This document shows, in pieces, positions 39,061-49,258 of a DNA stretch of 64,000 nt (position 1 is the stretch's first letter; the number at the start of each line of letters is the position of its first letter). Both the position numbers and the translations under genes were made by a program. The stretch lies in assembly GCF_000687165.1 (NCBI RefSeq), contig NZ_JMKU01000009.1, forward strand, positions 124,001 to 188,000, given 5' to 3'. Origin of the DNA: Paracidovorax oryzae ATCC 19882 (GTDB taxonomy: Bacteria > Pseudomonadota > Gammaproteobacteria > Burkholderiales > Burkholderiaceae_C). Under the pieces are notes generated by a model. The model made no database searches. It was not told the origin of the DNA and saw only the letters and a program-made list of their open reading frames with translations.

Positions 39061-39930
39061 TCATAGATATTTCATAGAAGAATAAAACCCGGGCGCCACC
39101 CGGGGAACGGCCGCTACCAGTTCCCGGGTATAGGGATGCCCGGGTGACCGGAACAGCACGTCCGGCGCCCCCCGCTCCACGACGCGGCCTTCCCTGAGCA
39201 CCACCACCTCGTCGCACAGGTGGCGGACGACGGCCAAATCGTGGCTGATGAGCAGCAAGGAGAGCCCGGCCTGCTCCTGCAGGTCCTGCAGCAGGTTCAG
39301 CACCTGGGCCTGCACCGAGACGTCGAGCGCGCTCACCGGCTCGTCGGCCACGACCAGGGCCGGGCGGGTGACGATGGCCCGCGCGATCGCGATGCGCTGG
39401 CGCTGGCCCCCGGAAAACTCGTGCGGATACTTGCCCGCGTCGGACGGGCGCAGGCCCACCTGGGCCAGCACTTCGGCCACGCGTTCGCGCTGCTGCGGGC
39501 GGGGCAGGCCCTCCAGTGCCGCCAGCGGTTCGGCCACGATGCGCTCCACCGTCATGCGCGGATCCAGCGAGCCATACGGGTCCTGGAACACCATCTGTAC
39601 GTCGCGCCGTGCCGCGCGCAGGTCCGCCGCGCCGAGCGCGTGCAGATCGCGTCCCCGCAGCTGCACCTGGCCCGCGGTCGGCGTGTCCAGCGCCATCACG
39701 AGCCGCGCCAGCGTGGACTTGCCCGAGCCGGATTCGCCCACCACCCCCAGGCTGCGGCCCGGCGCCAGCGTGAAATCCACGCCGTCCAGTGCCCGGAAGC
39801 GGGGCGCCGGAGTCCACAGGCGCTCGCGCGGCAGCAGGTAGTCGCGCACCAGGCCGCGCACTTCCAGCAGCGGTGCCGGCATGCCGTCCGCCTCTGCCGC
39901 AGCGCGGCCCTGGGTGTGCGGCCCGCTCAC
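39061..39930 (-). CDS. Peptide ABC transporter ATP-binding protein (OppF/DppF-like)
   Basis: A 289-residue cytoplasmic ATPase. Walker A is GESGSGKST, the Q-loop MVFQDPYGSLDPRM, the ABC signature FSGGQRQRIAIARA, Walker B ALVVADEPVSALDVS and the switch His LISHDLAVV. It pairs with the OppD-like ATPase, whose stop it overlaps by 4 nt (ATGA), to power peptide uptake. It lacks the longer C-terminal CxxC-rich oligopeptide domain and ends soon after GHPYTRELVAAVP, slightly shorter than usual. Confidence 0.92.
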   Translation of the reverse strand: MSGPHTQGRAAAEADGMPAPLLEVRGLVRDYLLPRERLWTPAPRFRALDGVDFTLAPGRSLGVVGESGSGKSTLARLVMALDTPTAGQVQLRGRDLHALGAADLRAARRDVQMVFQDPYGSLDPRMTVERIVAEPLAALEGLPRPQQRERVAEVLAQVGLRPSDAGKYPHEFSGGQRQRIAIARAIVTRPALVVADEPVSALDVSVQAQVLNLLQDLQEQAGLSLLLISHDLAVVRHLCDEVVVLREGRVVERGAPDVLFRSPGHPYTRELVAAVPRVAPGFYSSMKYL

Positions 39931-40994
39931 CGCCGTGCCTCCGCCGCCTGTGCTGCCTGCACGGCCTCCAGCCGGATGCAGCGCGCATGGTGGGCCGGCC
40001 CCGCGGCCACCGGCTCCGGCAAGCCGGCGTCGCAGTCCGGCACCGTGAAGACGCAGCGGCCCGCGAACGGGCAGCCCGGCGGCAGCGCGCCGATCTCCGG
40101 CACCGTGCCGGGAATGGTCGGCAGCCGCGCCCGGCCGCTTCCACTGCCACTTCCACTTCCGGCCTCGTCCGTCCAGCGCGGCCGCGCGGCGAACAGCCCC
40201 TGCGTGTAGGGATGGGCGCGGTGCGCGAACACCTCGCGCGTGGGGCCGTCCTCGACCACGCTGCCGCCGTACATCACCAGCACCCGGTCCACGTTCTGCG
40301 CGACAACACCCAGGTCGTGCGAGATCAGCACCAGCGCCATGCCGCGCTCGGCCACGAGCCCCGCGATCAGTTCCAGGATCTGGCGCTGCACGGTGGCATC
40401 CAGCGCGGTCGTCGGTTCGTCGGCGATCAGCACGTCCGGCCCGCAGGCCAGCGCCATCGCGATGGTGATGCGCTGGCGCTGCCCGCCCGAGAATTCATGC
40501 GGATAGGCGTCGAAGCGCTGCGCTGCCCGCGGTATGCCCACGCGGTCCAGCAATGCCACCGCCTGCGTGCGCGCCTCGGCCCGCGCCAGGCCGAGGTGCC
40601 GCCGCAGCGGCTCCATCACCTGCGCGCCGATGGTGTGCACGGGGTTGAGCGCCGTCATCGGCTCCTGGAACACCATCGCGATGCGCCGTCCGCGCAGGCG
40701 TGCCAGTTCGGATTCGGGCATGTCCAGCAGCTCCTGGCCATCGAAGCGTACGCTGCCCGTGGCACGTGCGCCTTCGGGCAGCAGGCCCATGAGCGCCATC
40801 GCGGTGAGCGACTTCCCGCAGCCCGACTCGCCCACCAGGCCGAGCGTGCCGCCGCGTGCGAGCGTGAAATCCACCCCGTGCACCGCCCGCGCCATGCCGT
40901 GGCGGGTGGGCAGGTCCACCCGGAGGCCGCGCACCTCGAGCAGGGCACCCGGGGCGGGAATCTGGGAAGAGGGGGGGAACGTCCCGGAAGTCAC
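39927..40994 (-). CDS. Peptide ABC transporter ATP-binding protein (OppD/DppD-like)
   Basis: A 355-residue cytoplasmic ATPase with Walker A GESGCGKSLT, signature FSGGQRQRITIAMALA, Walker B DVLIADEPTTALDAT and LISHDLGVVA. The C-terminal oligopeptide/dipeptide domain has the Fe-S-type Cys-rich motif GCPFAGRCVFTVPDCD. A Gly-Ser repeat (GSGSGSGSG) interrupts the linker near residue 285, which is unusual. The start is taken as GTG at 40994 (VTSGTFPPS), 17 nt after oppC; no closer ATG fits, so this is moderately sure. Confidence 0.9.
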   Translation of the reverse strand: MTSGTFPPSSQIPAPGALLEVRGLRVDLPTRHGMARAVHGVDFTLARGGTLGLVGESGCGKSLTAMALMGLLPEGARATGSVRFDGQELLDMPESELARLRGRRIAMVFQEPMTALNPVHTIGAQVMEPLRRHLGLARAEARTQAVALLDRVGIPRAAQRFDAYPHEFSGGQRQRITIAMALACGPDVLIADEPTTALDATVQRQILELIAGLVAERGMALVLISHDLGVVAQNVDRVLVMYGGSVVEDGPTREVFAHRAHPYTQGLFAARPRWTDEAGSGSGSGSGRARLPTIPGTVPEIGALPPGCPFAGRCVFTVPDCDAGLPEPVAAGPAHHARCIRLEAVQAAQAAEARR

Positions 40995-41011
40995 TGTCGG
41001 TTCTTCTTCGC

Positions 41012-41899
41012 TCAGCGGCGGCGTGCCAGGCGTGGATCGAGCAGGTCGCGCAGCCCGTCGCCCAGCAGGTTCAATCCCAGCACCGCCAGCGCGATCGCCA
41101 GCCCGGGCCACACGGCCAGCAGGGGCGCCTGGAACATCAGCGTCTGCGCTTCGCTCAGCATGCGGCCCCACGAGGGCTGCGGCGGCTGCGTGCCCAGGCC
41201 CAGGTAGGACAGCGCGGCTTCGGCCAGGATCGCCAGCGCGAACTGGATCGTCGCCTGCACGGTCAGCACCGCGGCGATGTTGGGCAGCACGTGCTCCAGC
41301 GTGATGCGCCAGGGGCCCTTGCCGCACGCGCGGGCCGCCAGCACGTACTCCCGCGCCCAGACGGCCTTGGCCGAGGCGCGCGCCACGCGCGCGAAGGTCG
41401 GGATGTTGAAGATGCCGATGGCGATGATCGAGTTCACCACGCCGGCGCCCCAGACGGCGGTCAGCATGATGGCCGAGAGGATGGCGGGAAACGCGAACGT
41501 GAAATCCGCCAGGCGCATCACCGCCTCTTCCACCCAGCCCCGCCGGGCCGCGGCCAGCAGCCCGAGCGCCGTGCCGGCCGTGAGCCCGATGCCTACCGCG
41601 ATCACGCCCACCAGGATCGAATTGCGCGCCCCCACGAGCAGCAGCGATGCCACGTCGCGCCCGTACGCATCCGTGCCCAGCCAGTGCGCGGCCCCGGGCG
41701 GCAGCAGGACCGATCCCATGTCCATGTCATAGGGCGATCCGGGCGTCCACACGAAAGAAAGCCCCGCCGCCAGCGCCATCAGCAGCGTCAGCGCAGCCCC
41801 GAGGGCGAAGCTGGGATGCCGCAGGGCGCGACGCAGCCCGTCCCCCGCCATGGCGGTGCGGGTGGTGGCAGGACCGGTGGCGTGGATCGGCGGGCGCAT
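41012..41899 (-). CDS. Peptide ABC transporter permease (OppC/DppC-like)
   Basis: A 295-residue inner-membrane permease with about six helices. It has the OppC N-terminal pattern (LRRALRHPSFALGAALTLL; HWLGTDAYGRDVASLLLVGARNSI) and the EAA loop (EYVLAARACGKGPWRITLEHVLPN). It forms the channel with the OppB-like permease. Its ATG overlaps the oppB stop by 1 nt, showing tight coupling. Confidence 0.92.
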   Translation of the reverse strand: MRPPIHATGPATTRTAMAGDGLRRALRHPSFALGAALTLLMALAAGLSFVWTPGSPYDMDMGSVLLPPGAAHWLGTDAYGRDVASLLLVGARNSILVGVIAVGIGLTAGTALGLLAAARRGWVEEAVMRLADFTFAFPAILSAIMLTAVWGAGVVNSIIAIGIFNIPTFARVARASAKAVWAREYVLAARACGKGPWRITLEHVLPNIAAVLTVQATIQFALAILAEAALSYLGLGTQPPQPSWGRMLSEAQTLMFQAPLLAVWPGLAIALAVLGLNLLGDGLRDLLDPRLARRR

Positions 41900-42861
41900 C
41901 AGAGTCCGGTCGCTTTCACGCGGGGATCGATCGCTGCGTAGAGCAGGTCCACGGCGAAGTTCACCACGATCACCATGGCCGCCAGCAGCATCACGCAGTT
42001 GCGCACTACGACGAGATCGCGGTTCGCGATGGACTGGAAGATCAGCCGGCCCAGCCCCGGCAGGTAGAAGACGTTTTCCACCACGATCGTGCCGGCCAGC
42101 AGGTTCGCGAACTGCAGCCCCATCACGGTGACCACGGGAATCATCGCGTTGCGCAGCACGTGGCCCCAGAGCGCAGAACGCCGCGACAGGCCCTTGGCCC
42201 GGGCCGTGCGCACGAAATCCTCGCGCAGCACCTCCAGCACCGCGGAGCGCGTGATGCGCGCGAGGATGGCGGCCTGCACCGCCGCCAGCGACACGGCGGG
42301 CAGCAGCAGTGCCTGCAGCGCCGCGAGCGGACCGCCGCCCGATGCCTCCGTCCAGCCGGGAAACCCTCCCGCAGAGAACCACTGCAGCTTCACCGAGAAC
42401 AGCAGGATCAGCAGGATCGCGAACCAGAAATTGGGGATGGCGATGCCGATCTGCGCCAGTCCCATCACCCCCACGTCGCCCCAGCGGCGATGGCGGGATG
42501 CTGCGTACACCCCCGCCAGCAGCGCGAGCACGGTCGTGATCGCCATCGCCATCACCGCCAGCGGCACCGTCAGTGCCAGGCGTTCCAGGACCAGCTCGCG
42601 CACTGGCGTGCCGTAGGCGAGGCTGGTGCCCATGTCGCCCGACAGCAAGCCGCCGATCCATTGCACGTAGCGCCGCGGCGCGGGTTGGTCCAGCCCCAGC
42701 CGGGCGGCCAGGGCCGCCACCGCCTCGGGTGACGCGTCGGGGCCCATCATCACCTGCGCGGCATTGCCGGGTAGGATCTCCAGCACCAGGAACACGACCA
42801 CCGATGCCCCGGCGAGCGTGGCGGCGAACGTGAGCAGGCGCTTGAGCAGGAACGGTCCCAT
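41899..42861 (-). CDS. Peptide ABC transporter permease (OppB/DppB-like)
   Basis: A 320-residue inner-membrane permease. The N-terminal helix LLKRLLTFAATLAGASVVVFLVL and the motif LPGNAAQVMMG are OppB/DppB-typical. The EAA loop is FVRTARAKGLSRRSALWGHVLRNAMIP. About six helices. ATG at 42861 (MGPFLLKRLL) was chosen because the 60-residue upstream extension is Arg/Pro-rich and unlike the family. It is the first gene of the importer operon, divergent from the ferredoxin gene across 182 bp that must contain the promoter. Confidence 0.92.
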   Translation of the reverse strand: MGPFLLKRLLTFAATLAGASVVVFLVLEILPGNAAQVMMGPDASPEAVAALAARLGLDQPAPRRYVQWIGGLLSGDMGTSLAYGTPVRELVLERLALTVPLAVMAMAITTVLALLAGVYAASRHRRWGDVGVMGLAQIGIAIPNFWFAILLILLFSVKLQWFSAGGFPGWTEASGGGPLAALQALLLPAVSLAAVQAAILARITRSAVLEVLREDFVRTARAKGLSRRSALWGHVLRNAMIPVVTVMGLQFANLLAGTIVVENVFYLPGLGRLIFQSIANRDLVVVRNCVMLLAAMVIVVNFAVDLLYAAIDPRVKATGL

Positions 42862-42890
42862 GGAGGCAGCGGTCTTGGGCGTGGGCGTAA

Positions 42891-43325
<435 letters not shown>

Positions 43326-43356
43326 CGCACGGGGCCGTGCGCCGCAGCGAACCCGC

Positions 43357-43998
43357 CTAGTCGCCGCCGGGAGCCGCAGGCGCGTCCACCGGCGCCGCAG
43401 CCGGCCGCGGGGGCTTCGGCCGTGGCGGCTTGGTCGTGTGCACCAGCAGCGTGGCCTTGTCCATGTCTCCGGCCAGCATGGCGGGCGCGGCCTTCAGGGA
43501 ATGGGCAATGCTGTCCTCGATCAGCGTGCGGTGGTCGGGCGACGGCTTCTTGAGCACCCAGTTCGCCACCTCGGCCTTCACGCCCGGATGCCCGATCCCG
43601 ATGCGCAGGCGCCAGTAGTCCGGCGAACCCAGCTGGGCATGGATGTCGCGCAGGCCGTTGTGCCCCGCATGGCTGCCGCCCCGCTTGAGCTTGGCCTGCC
43701 CCGGCACGATGTCCAGTTCATCGTGCGCCACCAGGATTTCCTGTGGCTGGATCTTGAAGAAGCGCGCCAGCGCGGCCACCGACTTGCCCGAGAGATTCAT
43801 GAAGGTCTGCGGCTGCAGCAGCCATACGCTCTGCCCGTCCACGTTCGCCCGGGCGACCAGCCCGTGGTAGGCGCGCTCGGGCACGAGATGCACCTTCAGG
43901 TCGCGGGCCAGCCCGTCGATCCACCAGAAACCCGCGTTGTGCCGCGTGGCGTCGTAATCCGGCCCGGGGTTGCCCAGGCCCACAAACAATTTGATCAT
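43357..43998 (-). CDS. pth: Peptidyl-tRNA hydrolase
   Basis: A 213-residue cytosolic enzyme (E. coli Pth 194) that releases peptides from prematurely dropped peptidyl-tRNA. The start is [24 protein letters not shown] with the catalytic His in TRHNAGF. Asn in FMNLSGKSV, the catalytic Asp in [11 protein letters not shown], and the [12 protein letters not shown] motif are present. The last 25 residues are a Pro/Lys/Ala-rich extension. It follows rplY on the same strand, a standard proteobacterial pairing, with a terminator between them. Confidence 0.95.
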   Translation of the reverse strand: MIKLFVGLGNPGPDYDATRHNAGFWWIDGLARDLKVHLVPERAYHGLVARANVDGQSVWLLQPQTFMNLSGKSVAALARFFKIQPQEILVAHDELDIVPGQAKLKRGGSHAGHNGLRDIHAQLGSPDYWRLRIGIGHPGVKAEVANWVLKKPSPDHRTLIEDSIAHSLKAAPAMLAGDMDKATLLVHTTKPPRPKPPRPAAAPVDAPAAPGGD

Positions 43999-44037
43999 GG
44001 TGCGCGCGATTATCCGGGGAGCGTGGGCAGGCGCTCC

Positions 44038-44076
44038 AAAAAGCAACGGCCCACGCGCTCGCAAGCGGTGGGCCGT
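44038..44076 (-). terminator. Intrinsic terminator between rplY and pth
   Basis: On the minus strand ACGGCCCAC pairs with GTGGGCCGT (9 bp) and a T5 tract follows a few nt later. It would end prs-rplY transcripts before pth. Confidence 0.75.
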
Positions 44077-44126
44077 GGCCGGCGAAGGCGGCCCCCCGGG
44101 GGCTGCCTTCGGTCAGCGGGCAGGAA

Positions 44127-44759
44127 TTACTTCTTGCCCTTCTTGGCGGGAGCGGGAGCCGGTGCGGCAGCGCCTTCGGCCGGAGCCTCGACTTCGGCCA
44201 CGGGCGTCACCACGGACACCAGCACCGGGTTCTGCTGGCTGCCACGCACCACGGCGGACACGCCGCGGGGCAGCTTGATGTCCTTCAGGTGCAGCGAGCG
44301 GCCCTTTTCCAGCTTGCTCAGGTCCACGTTGATGAACTCGGGCAGGTCGGAGGGCATGCAAGACACGTCCAGTTCGGTCGCCACGGGGTTGACCATGCAC
44401 TTGTCGATCTTCACGGCCGGGGATTCTTCGGCGCCGGAGAAGTGCAGCGGCACCTTCATGTGCAGCTTGGTCTTCTCGTCCACGCGCTGGAAGTCGATGT
44501 GCAGGACGAGTTGCTTGTAGGGGTGGTATTGCACGTCGCGCAGCAGGACCTTGCTGGTCTTGCCGGCCAGTTCCATGTCCAGCACGCTGGAGTGGAAGGC
44601 TTCCTTCTTCAGGGCGTGCCACAGGGCGTTGTGGTCCACCTCGATGAGTTGGGGTTCGGCGGAACCGCCATAGACGATGCCGGGCGTCTTGCCCGAATTG
44701 CGCAGACGGCGGCTCGCACCCGTACCTTGCTTTGCGCGCTCAAAAGCGACGAAGTTCAT
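44127..44759 (-). CDS. rplY: 50S ribosomal protein L25 (CTC/TL5 long form)
   Basis: A 210-residue long-form L25. The N-terminal L25 domain (about 1-95; [31 protein letters not shown]) binds 5S rRNA. The C-terminal beta domain has the CTC-type [13 protein letters not shown] and [17 protein letters not shown]. The tail is Ala/Pro/Lys-rich ([12 protein letters not shown]). The prs-rplY-pth order is conserved in many proteobacteria. Confidence 0.96.
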   Translation of the reverse strand: MNFVAFERAKQGTGASRRLRNSGKTPGIVYGGSAEPQLIEVDHNALWHALKKEAFHSSVLDMELAGKTSKVLLRDVQYHPYKQLVLHIDFQRVDEKTKLHMKVPLHFSGAEESPAVKIDKCMVNPVATELDVSCMPSDLPEFINVDLSKLEKGRSLHLKDIKLPRGVSAVVRGSQQNPVLVSVVTPVAEVEAPAEGAAAPAPAPAKKGKK

Positions 44760-44856
44760 GTTTCACTCCTGTGGGGGCCTGCCGCGACCAGCGGGCCCTG
44801 CGTTGACAAAGACCCGCGCCGTCAAGGCCGCGGGCCGTAAAGGTTCCCGAACGCGC

Positions 44857-44876
44857 AAGCCTCCCGAAGGAGGCTT
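44857..44876 (-). terminator. UUCG-tetraloop hairpin between prs and rplY
   Basis: AAGCCTCC pairs perfectly with GGAGGCTT around TTCG (minus strand), giving a very stable C(UUCG)G-closed hairpin. No T-tract follows, so it is more likely an mRNA-processing or stability element than a strict terminator. Confidence 0.5.
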
Positions 44877-44924
44877 GGCATCAACTGCCCGAGCGGAAGG
44901 CCGGGGCAGGGGAGGATGGAATCC

Positions 44925-45884
44925 TCAGTCCGAGAACAGGCTCATCACCGACTCTCCCTTGGCAATGCGCTGGATCGTCTCGGCGATCAGCGGTGCCACG
45001 GAGAGCTGGCGAATCTTGGCGCATCCCTTGCCGGCTTCGCTCAGGGGGATGGTGTTGGTGACGACCACCTCGTCGAGCGCGTCGCCCTGGGAGATGCGGT
45101 CGATGGCGGGGCCCGAGAAGATCGGGTGCGTGCAATAGGCGTATACCTTCTTGGCCCCGCGCTCCTTGAGGACCTCTGCGGCCTTCACGAGGGTGCCGGC
45201 CGTGTCGATCATGTCATCCATGATCACGCAGTTGCGGCCTTCGATCTCGCCGATCACGTGCATCACTTCCGAGACGTTGGCCTTCGGGCGGCGCTTGTCG
45301 ATGATGGCCAGATCGCAGCCGAGCTGCTTGGCGAGGGCTCGTGCACGCACCACGCCGCCCACGTCGGGCGACACGACGATGAGGTCTTCGTAGTTCTTCT
45401 GGCGCAGGTCGCCGAGCAGCACGGGGGACGCATAGATGTTGTCCACCGGGATGTCGAAGAAGCCCTGGATCTGGTCGGCGTGCAGGTCCATGGTCAGTAC
45501 GCGGGCGACGCCGACGGCCTGCAGCATGTTGGCCACGACCTTGGCCGAGATCGGCACGCGCGTGGAGCGCGGGCGGCGGTCCTGGCGGGCATAGCCGAAG
45601 TAGGGGATCACGGCACTGATGCGCTCGGCGGATGCGCGCTTGAGCGCATCGACCATGATCAGCAGTTCCATGAGGTTCTCGTTCGTGGGAGCGCAGGTGG
45701 ACTGCACCACGAACACGTCGCGTGCGCGGACGTTCTGCTTGATTTCCACGGTGACTTCTCCGTCGGAGAAGCGTGCCACATCGATGGCGCCCAGGCTCGT
45801 GCCGAGATGCCGGGCGATATCAGCGGCCATGCCTGGATTGGCATTGCCGGTGAAAACCATGAAGTCGGGGTGGTTGGCTTGCAT
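44925..45884 (-). CDS. prs: Ribose-phosphate pyrophosphokinase
   Basis: A 319-residue cytosolic enzyme (E. coli Prs 315) making PRPP from ribose-5-phosphate and ATP. Visible motifs are [14 protein letters not shown], the SDGEV segment, the flexible-loop region [28 protein letters not shown] (about 100-125), [14 protein letters not shown] with catalytic residues, and the PRPP loop [14 protein letters not shown]. It feeds purine, pyrimidine, His, Trp and NAD synthesis. ATG at 45884 ([13 protein letters not shown]) was chosen; upstream in-frame sequence runs into the tRNA-Gln gene. Confidence 0.96.
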   Translation of the reverse strand: MQANHPDFMVFTGNANPGMAADIARHLGTSLGAIDVARFSDGEVTVEIKQNVRARDVFVVQSTCAPTNENLMELLIMVDALKRASAERISAVIPYFGYARQDRRPRSTRVPISAKVVANMLQAVGVARVLTMDLHADQIQGFFDIPVDNIYASPVLLGDLRQKNYEDLIVVSPDVGGVVRARALAKQLGCDLAIIDKRRPKANVSEVMHVIGEIEGRNCVIMDDMIDTAGTLVKAAEVLKERGAKKVYAYCTHPIFSGPAIDRISQGDALDEVVVTNTIPLSEAGKGCAKIRQLSVAPLIAETIQRIAKGESVMSLFSD

Positions 45885-45928
45885 GCGAGACCCAGCAGTC
45901 TGAAGTAAATGCCCGAAGCGAAAAGCTT

Positions 45929-46005
45929 TGGCAGGGGAAGAAGGATTCGAACCTTCGCATGCCGGAATCAAAATCCGGTGCCTTAACCAGCTTGGCGACT
46001 CCCCT
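45929..46005 (-). tRNA. tRNA-Gln(UUG)
   Basis: The minus strand folds as a 77-nt tRNA with encoded CCA. The acceptor stem AGGGGAG pairs with TTCCCCT (one G-T pair), the anticodon stem CCGGA/TCCGG carries TTG at positions 34-36, and the T-arm is GAAGG-TTCGAAT-CCTTC. It lies between ispE and prs, a conserved betaproteobacterial arrangement. Confidence 0.97.
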
Positions 46006-46036
46006 ACACAGGTTGACTGCCTGATGGCAATCCACC

Positions 46037-46894
46037 TCAATCTTCATCTGCTGCCCACCCTGCGAGTGGGTGGAGCCTCAGATTATCACATACTTTTGCC
46101 CTCCATTCGGTGGGCAGATCGAATAAATCGATCGCATGTGTCATTTGCGCAAACACCGCACTTCCCGAGCCGGTCATTCGTGCCTGCAATCCCTTGTGCT
46201 CCAGCCAGCGGATGGCTTCGGAGACCTCGGGGCAGAGCAGTTCTGCGACCGGCTGCAGAACGTTTTTACCAAATTGGTAGTGTGCTGCAGCAAAGCCTGA
46301 GATTGTAGCACGCTCTGAATTGCGTTCCAGCGAAGGAGACGAAAAAATCGATTTCGTATCCAGTCCGGCTTCGGGCTTGACCACCACGAACCGGCTCTCC
46401 GGCAGCGCGTGCACGTTCTCGAGCGGCGTGATTGTCTCACCGATTCCCTCGACCCAGGCGTTCCTGCCGCGCAAAAAGAAGGGAATGTCGGCGCCGAGCG
46501 ACAGGCCGATGCGCTCGAGCGACACGCGGCCCAGGCCCAGGCCCCAGAGCCGGTTGAGGGCGAGCAGCGTGGTCGCCGCGTCGGAGGAGCCGCCGCCCAT
46601 GCCGGCCTGCGCGGGGATGGACTTCTCCAGGATGATGTGCGCGCCCTGCCGCGTGCCCGTAGCCTCCTGCAGCGCCCGGGCTGCGCGGGTGCAGAGGTCG
46701 TCGGCAGGCAGTTCGGCGCCCATGTCTTCCCGGCTGATCCCGCCGTCCGCGCGCGACTCGAAATGCAGCGTGTCGCACCAGTCGATCAGCATGAAGGCCG
46801 ACTGCAGCAGGTGGTAGCCGTCGGGCCTGCGCCCGGTGATGTGCAGGAACAGGTTGAGCTTTGCCGGGGCAGGCAGGTCGTGGAGCGCGCGCAT
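46037..46894 (-). CDS. ispE: 4-diphosphocytidyl-2-C-methyl-D-erythritol kinase
   Basis: A 285-residue GHMP-family kinase (E. coli IspE 283) in the non-mevalonate isoprenoid pathway, phosphorylating CDP-ME. The N-terminus [23 protein letters not shown] contains the catalytic Lys, and the ATP-binding motif is [21 protein letters not shown]. The C-terminal [11 protein letters not shown] is the third GHMP motif. Isoprenoids made here also feed ubiquinone synthesis. It follows lolB by 8 nt and precedes tRNA-Gln. Confidence 0.96.
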   Translation of the reverse strand: MRALHDLPAPAKLNLFLHITGRRPDGYHLLQSAFMLIDWCDTLHFESRADGGISREDMGAELPADDLCTRAARALQEATGTRQGAHIILEKSIPAQAGMGGGSSDAATTLLALNRLWGLGLGRVSLERIGLSLGADIPFFLRGRNAWVEGIGETITPLENVHALPESRFVVVKPEAGLDTKSIFSSPSLERNSERATISGFAAAHYQFGKNVLQPVAELLCPEVSEAIRWLEHKGLQARMTGSGSAVFAQMTHAIDLFDLPTEWRAKVCDNLRLHPLAGWAADED

Positions 46895-46902
46895 GGATCG
46901 GC

Positions 46903-47403
46903 TCAGCGGTCCAGCACGATGCGCAGCGTGGCCTCCGGCAGCGGGCTCTGGCGCCGGGCGGTCAGCCGGCCGTCTTCCAGCCTGCTGGTATCGACCGTCC
47001 AGCCGGGCACTGCCACGGCGTCGCCATCGAGCCAGGCGAAGAGCGCGGCGACGGGCAGGGCGCTGCCCGTCAGTTCAAGCACCAGCGCGTCGAGCGATGC
47101 GGACGTGCGGCGCTCGACGCCCTTTTGCAGCACGGCGCCGGCAGGCGACCATTGCAGGGTGGCGAGCACGTTGCCCAGGGGATTCAGGAGCACGAGTTCT
47201 CCCTGCTGCGGTCCGCCGCTCAGTTCGAACCCGGCGCTGACAGGGTTCACTGCGGGATCATCCACCTGCAGCGCCATGCGGCCGTTCCATTGCCGGTTAC
47301 CCGCCTGCTCCGCGGTCCTGGACGGGCGGGGCGGGCTGGCGCATCCCGCCAGCACCAGGGCGCATCCGGCCAGGGCCCCGACCAGGCTGCGGCGCAACGG
47401 CAT
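46903..47403 (-). CDS. lolB: Outer-membrane lipoprotein LolB
   Basis: A 166-residue lipoprotein with signal peptide MPLRRSLVGALAGCALVLAGC; the lipidated Cys is residue 21. The mature domain has WNGRMALQVDDP, FELSGGPQQGELVLLNPLGN and FAWLDG, typical of the LolB beta-barrel-like fold that receives lipoproteins from LolA and inserts them in the outer membrane. It is short compared with E. coli LolB (207). ATG at 47403 is supported by the signal peptide. It lies between the TPR gene and ispE. Confidence 0.88.
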   Translation of the reverse strand: MPLRRSLVGALAGCALVLAGCASPPRPSRTAEQAGNRQWNGRMALQVDDPAVNPVSAGFELSGGPQQGELVLLNPLGNVLATLQWSPAGAVLQKGVERRTSASLDALVLELTGSALPVAALFAWLDGDAVAVPGWTVDTSRLEDGRLTARRQSPLPEATLRIVLDR

Positions 47404-47423
47404 CGCCGGCAAGGGCGCCGCCC

Positions 47424-49211
47424 TCACGGCGTGGCCTTCAGCCGCTTGATGGTTTCCTGCAGCGTTTCGTTGTCCTTGTTCAGCTGGAGCCCGGTGCGCC
47501 AGACCTCCAGGGCCCTGGAGCGCTCGCCCATGGTCCACAGCACCTCGCCCAGGTGGGCCGCGATCTCGGGATCGGGCTGGCGCTGGAAGGCATCGCCCAG
47601 CACGCGCGCCGCCTCGGCATGGTTGCCCAGGCGGAACTCCACCCAGCCCAGGCTGTCGGTGATGAACGGGTCCTTGGGCGCGTAGGTCAGGGCCTTCTGG
47701 ATCAACTGCCGGGCCTCCTGGAGGCGGATGCCGCGCTCGGCCAGCGAATAGCCGAGCGCGTTGTAGGCGTGGTGGTAGTCGGGACGCTTTTCGATGATCT
47801 GGCGCAGCAGCCGCTCCATGCCGGCCAGGTCGCCGGCCTTCTCGGCCAGCATGGCCTGGTCATACGCCAGGTCGTAGTCTTCCGGCGCCATGGCGACGGC
47901 CTTGCCCTGCACCTCGAAAGCCTTCTGGTATTGCTTGGCATCGCGCAACAGTTGCGCCTCGGCCACGAGCTTCTGGCGCTCTTCCAGCGGATTGCGCGCC
48001 GGCAGGCGGCGGATCAGTGCGATGCCTTGGTCCAGCTTGCCCTGCCGTGCCAGCAGCGAAGCGCGCCGCGTCTGGGCGGCCAGGAGTTCGGCCGAGTTCT
48101 CGATCTTGCCCAGCCAGGCTTCCGCCTGGGCGAGGTCGCCGCGCTTCTCGGCGATCTGCGAGCGCAGCAGGTAGGCCTGGCCGATGGCGGCCTTGCGCGG
48201 GTCCGTGGGCGGATAGGACTGCAGCAGGCGTTCGAACTGCTCCAGCGCCGCTTCGGATTCCTGCAGCCGGTCGGATTGCAGGGCCAGGGTTGCCTTCAGC
48301 AGCCAGGCCTCCGCCATGTCCGGGGCTTCCCGCGTGAGCAGGTCCACTTGCATCCCGGCCTCGGAATAGCGCTGCAGGTTGAGCAGGATCCCCGCATAGG
48401 CCATGCGGATCTCCGGCTGGGGCTTGCCGCCCATGTAGCGGGCCACCAGCGGCTCGGCGTCGGCTTCTCCCGCTTCCATGAGCTGCAGCGAGAGCAGCGC
48501 CGCGGCGTCCAGCGTGGGCTCCTGCGCCAGGGCGTTGCGGGCGGCCTCCAGCGCGCCCTTGCGGTCGCCGGCAGCGAGCCGCATCCGTCCCAGCGCCGTC
48601 CAGGCGAGCGGGCCGGCCGCCGGGTTCTGCAATTGCTCCGCCAGGGCCTTCTCGACGATGGCGGCCGCGGCTGCCTTGTCCGACGCGCGTCCGTACAGTT
48701 GCGGAATGGCCTGGAGGGTCAGCAGCCGGTCCTTCGCCGGAGACTGCGCCAGTTCCTGCCGCAGCAGGTCGCCCGTCTCGGGAATGCGGTTGAGCGCGAT
48801 GAGGATCTGCAGCACGTAGCGATTGGCCTCGCGCGACTGGGGCTGGGCTTCCTTCCAGGCGCGCGCGGCCGCCAGGGCGTATTCGCCGGAACGCGACTGC
48901 AGCGCGATGTCCGTCGCGCGCCGGTAGAGCTGGGCGTCGCCACTGCGCCGTGCGGCCTCGAGCATGAGGGCATAGCCCGTGCCGGGGTCTCCCTGGCTGG
49001 TGCTCAGTTCGCCGACGAGGATGTCGTAGAACAGCTCGGCGTCCAGGGCCGCACGGGCCTCGCTGTTGGGGATGTTCTCCACCTGCAGTTCCGCCTGCGG
49101 TGCCCGCGCGGATGGAGGTGGGGGAGCAGCCGGTGCCGCGAAAGAGGGCGCCGCGACGGCACACAGTGCGCACAGGAATGCGGCACTCCGAAGTCGATGT
49201 GATTGCTCCAT
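47424..49211 (-). CDS. Secreted TPR-repeat protein
   Basis: A 595-residue periplasmic or outer-membrane-associated protein with a signal peptide (about 1-25, ending APSFAA). Most of the rest is TPR repeats; the clearest are near residues 460-570 ([46 protein letters not shown]). Encoded just upstream of lolB, as in many betaproteobacteria, it may act in envelope assembly, but no partner is known. A start six codons earlier (49229) is possible; the chosen one gives the better signal peptide. Confidence 0.88.
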   Translation of the reverse strand: MEQSHRLRSAAFLCALCAVAAPSFAAPAAPPPPSARAPQAELQVENIPNSEARAALDAELFYDILVGELSTSQGDPGTGYALMLEAARRSGDAQLYRRATDIALQSRSGEYALAAARAWKEAQPQSREANRYVLQILIALNRIPETGDLLRQELAQSPAKDRLLTLQAIPQLYGRASDKAAAAAIVEKALAEQLQNPAAGPLAWTALGRMRLAAGDRKGALEAARNALAQEPTLDAAALLSLQLMEAGEADAEPLVARYMGGKPQPEIRMAYAGILLNLQRYSEAGMQVDLLTREAPDMAEAWLLKATLALQSDRLQESEAALEQFERLLQSYPPTDPRKAAIGQAYLLRSQIAEKRGDLAQAEAWLGKIENSAELLAAQTRRASLLARQGKLDQGIALIRRLPARNPLEERQKLVAEAQLLRDAKQYQKAFEVQGKAVAMAPEDYDLAYDQAMLAEKAGDLAGMERLLRQIIEKRPDYHHAYNALGYSLAERGIRLQEARQLIQKALTYAPKDPFITDSLGWVEFRLGNHAEAARVLGDAFQRQPDPEIAAHLGEVLWTMGERSRALEVWRTGLQLNKDNETLQETIKRLKATP

Positions 49212-49258
49212 CGACTCATAATAATCCATGCCAGATACAGTTTCCGGAGCCCGACCAT

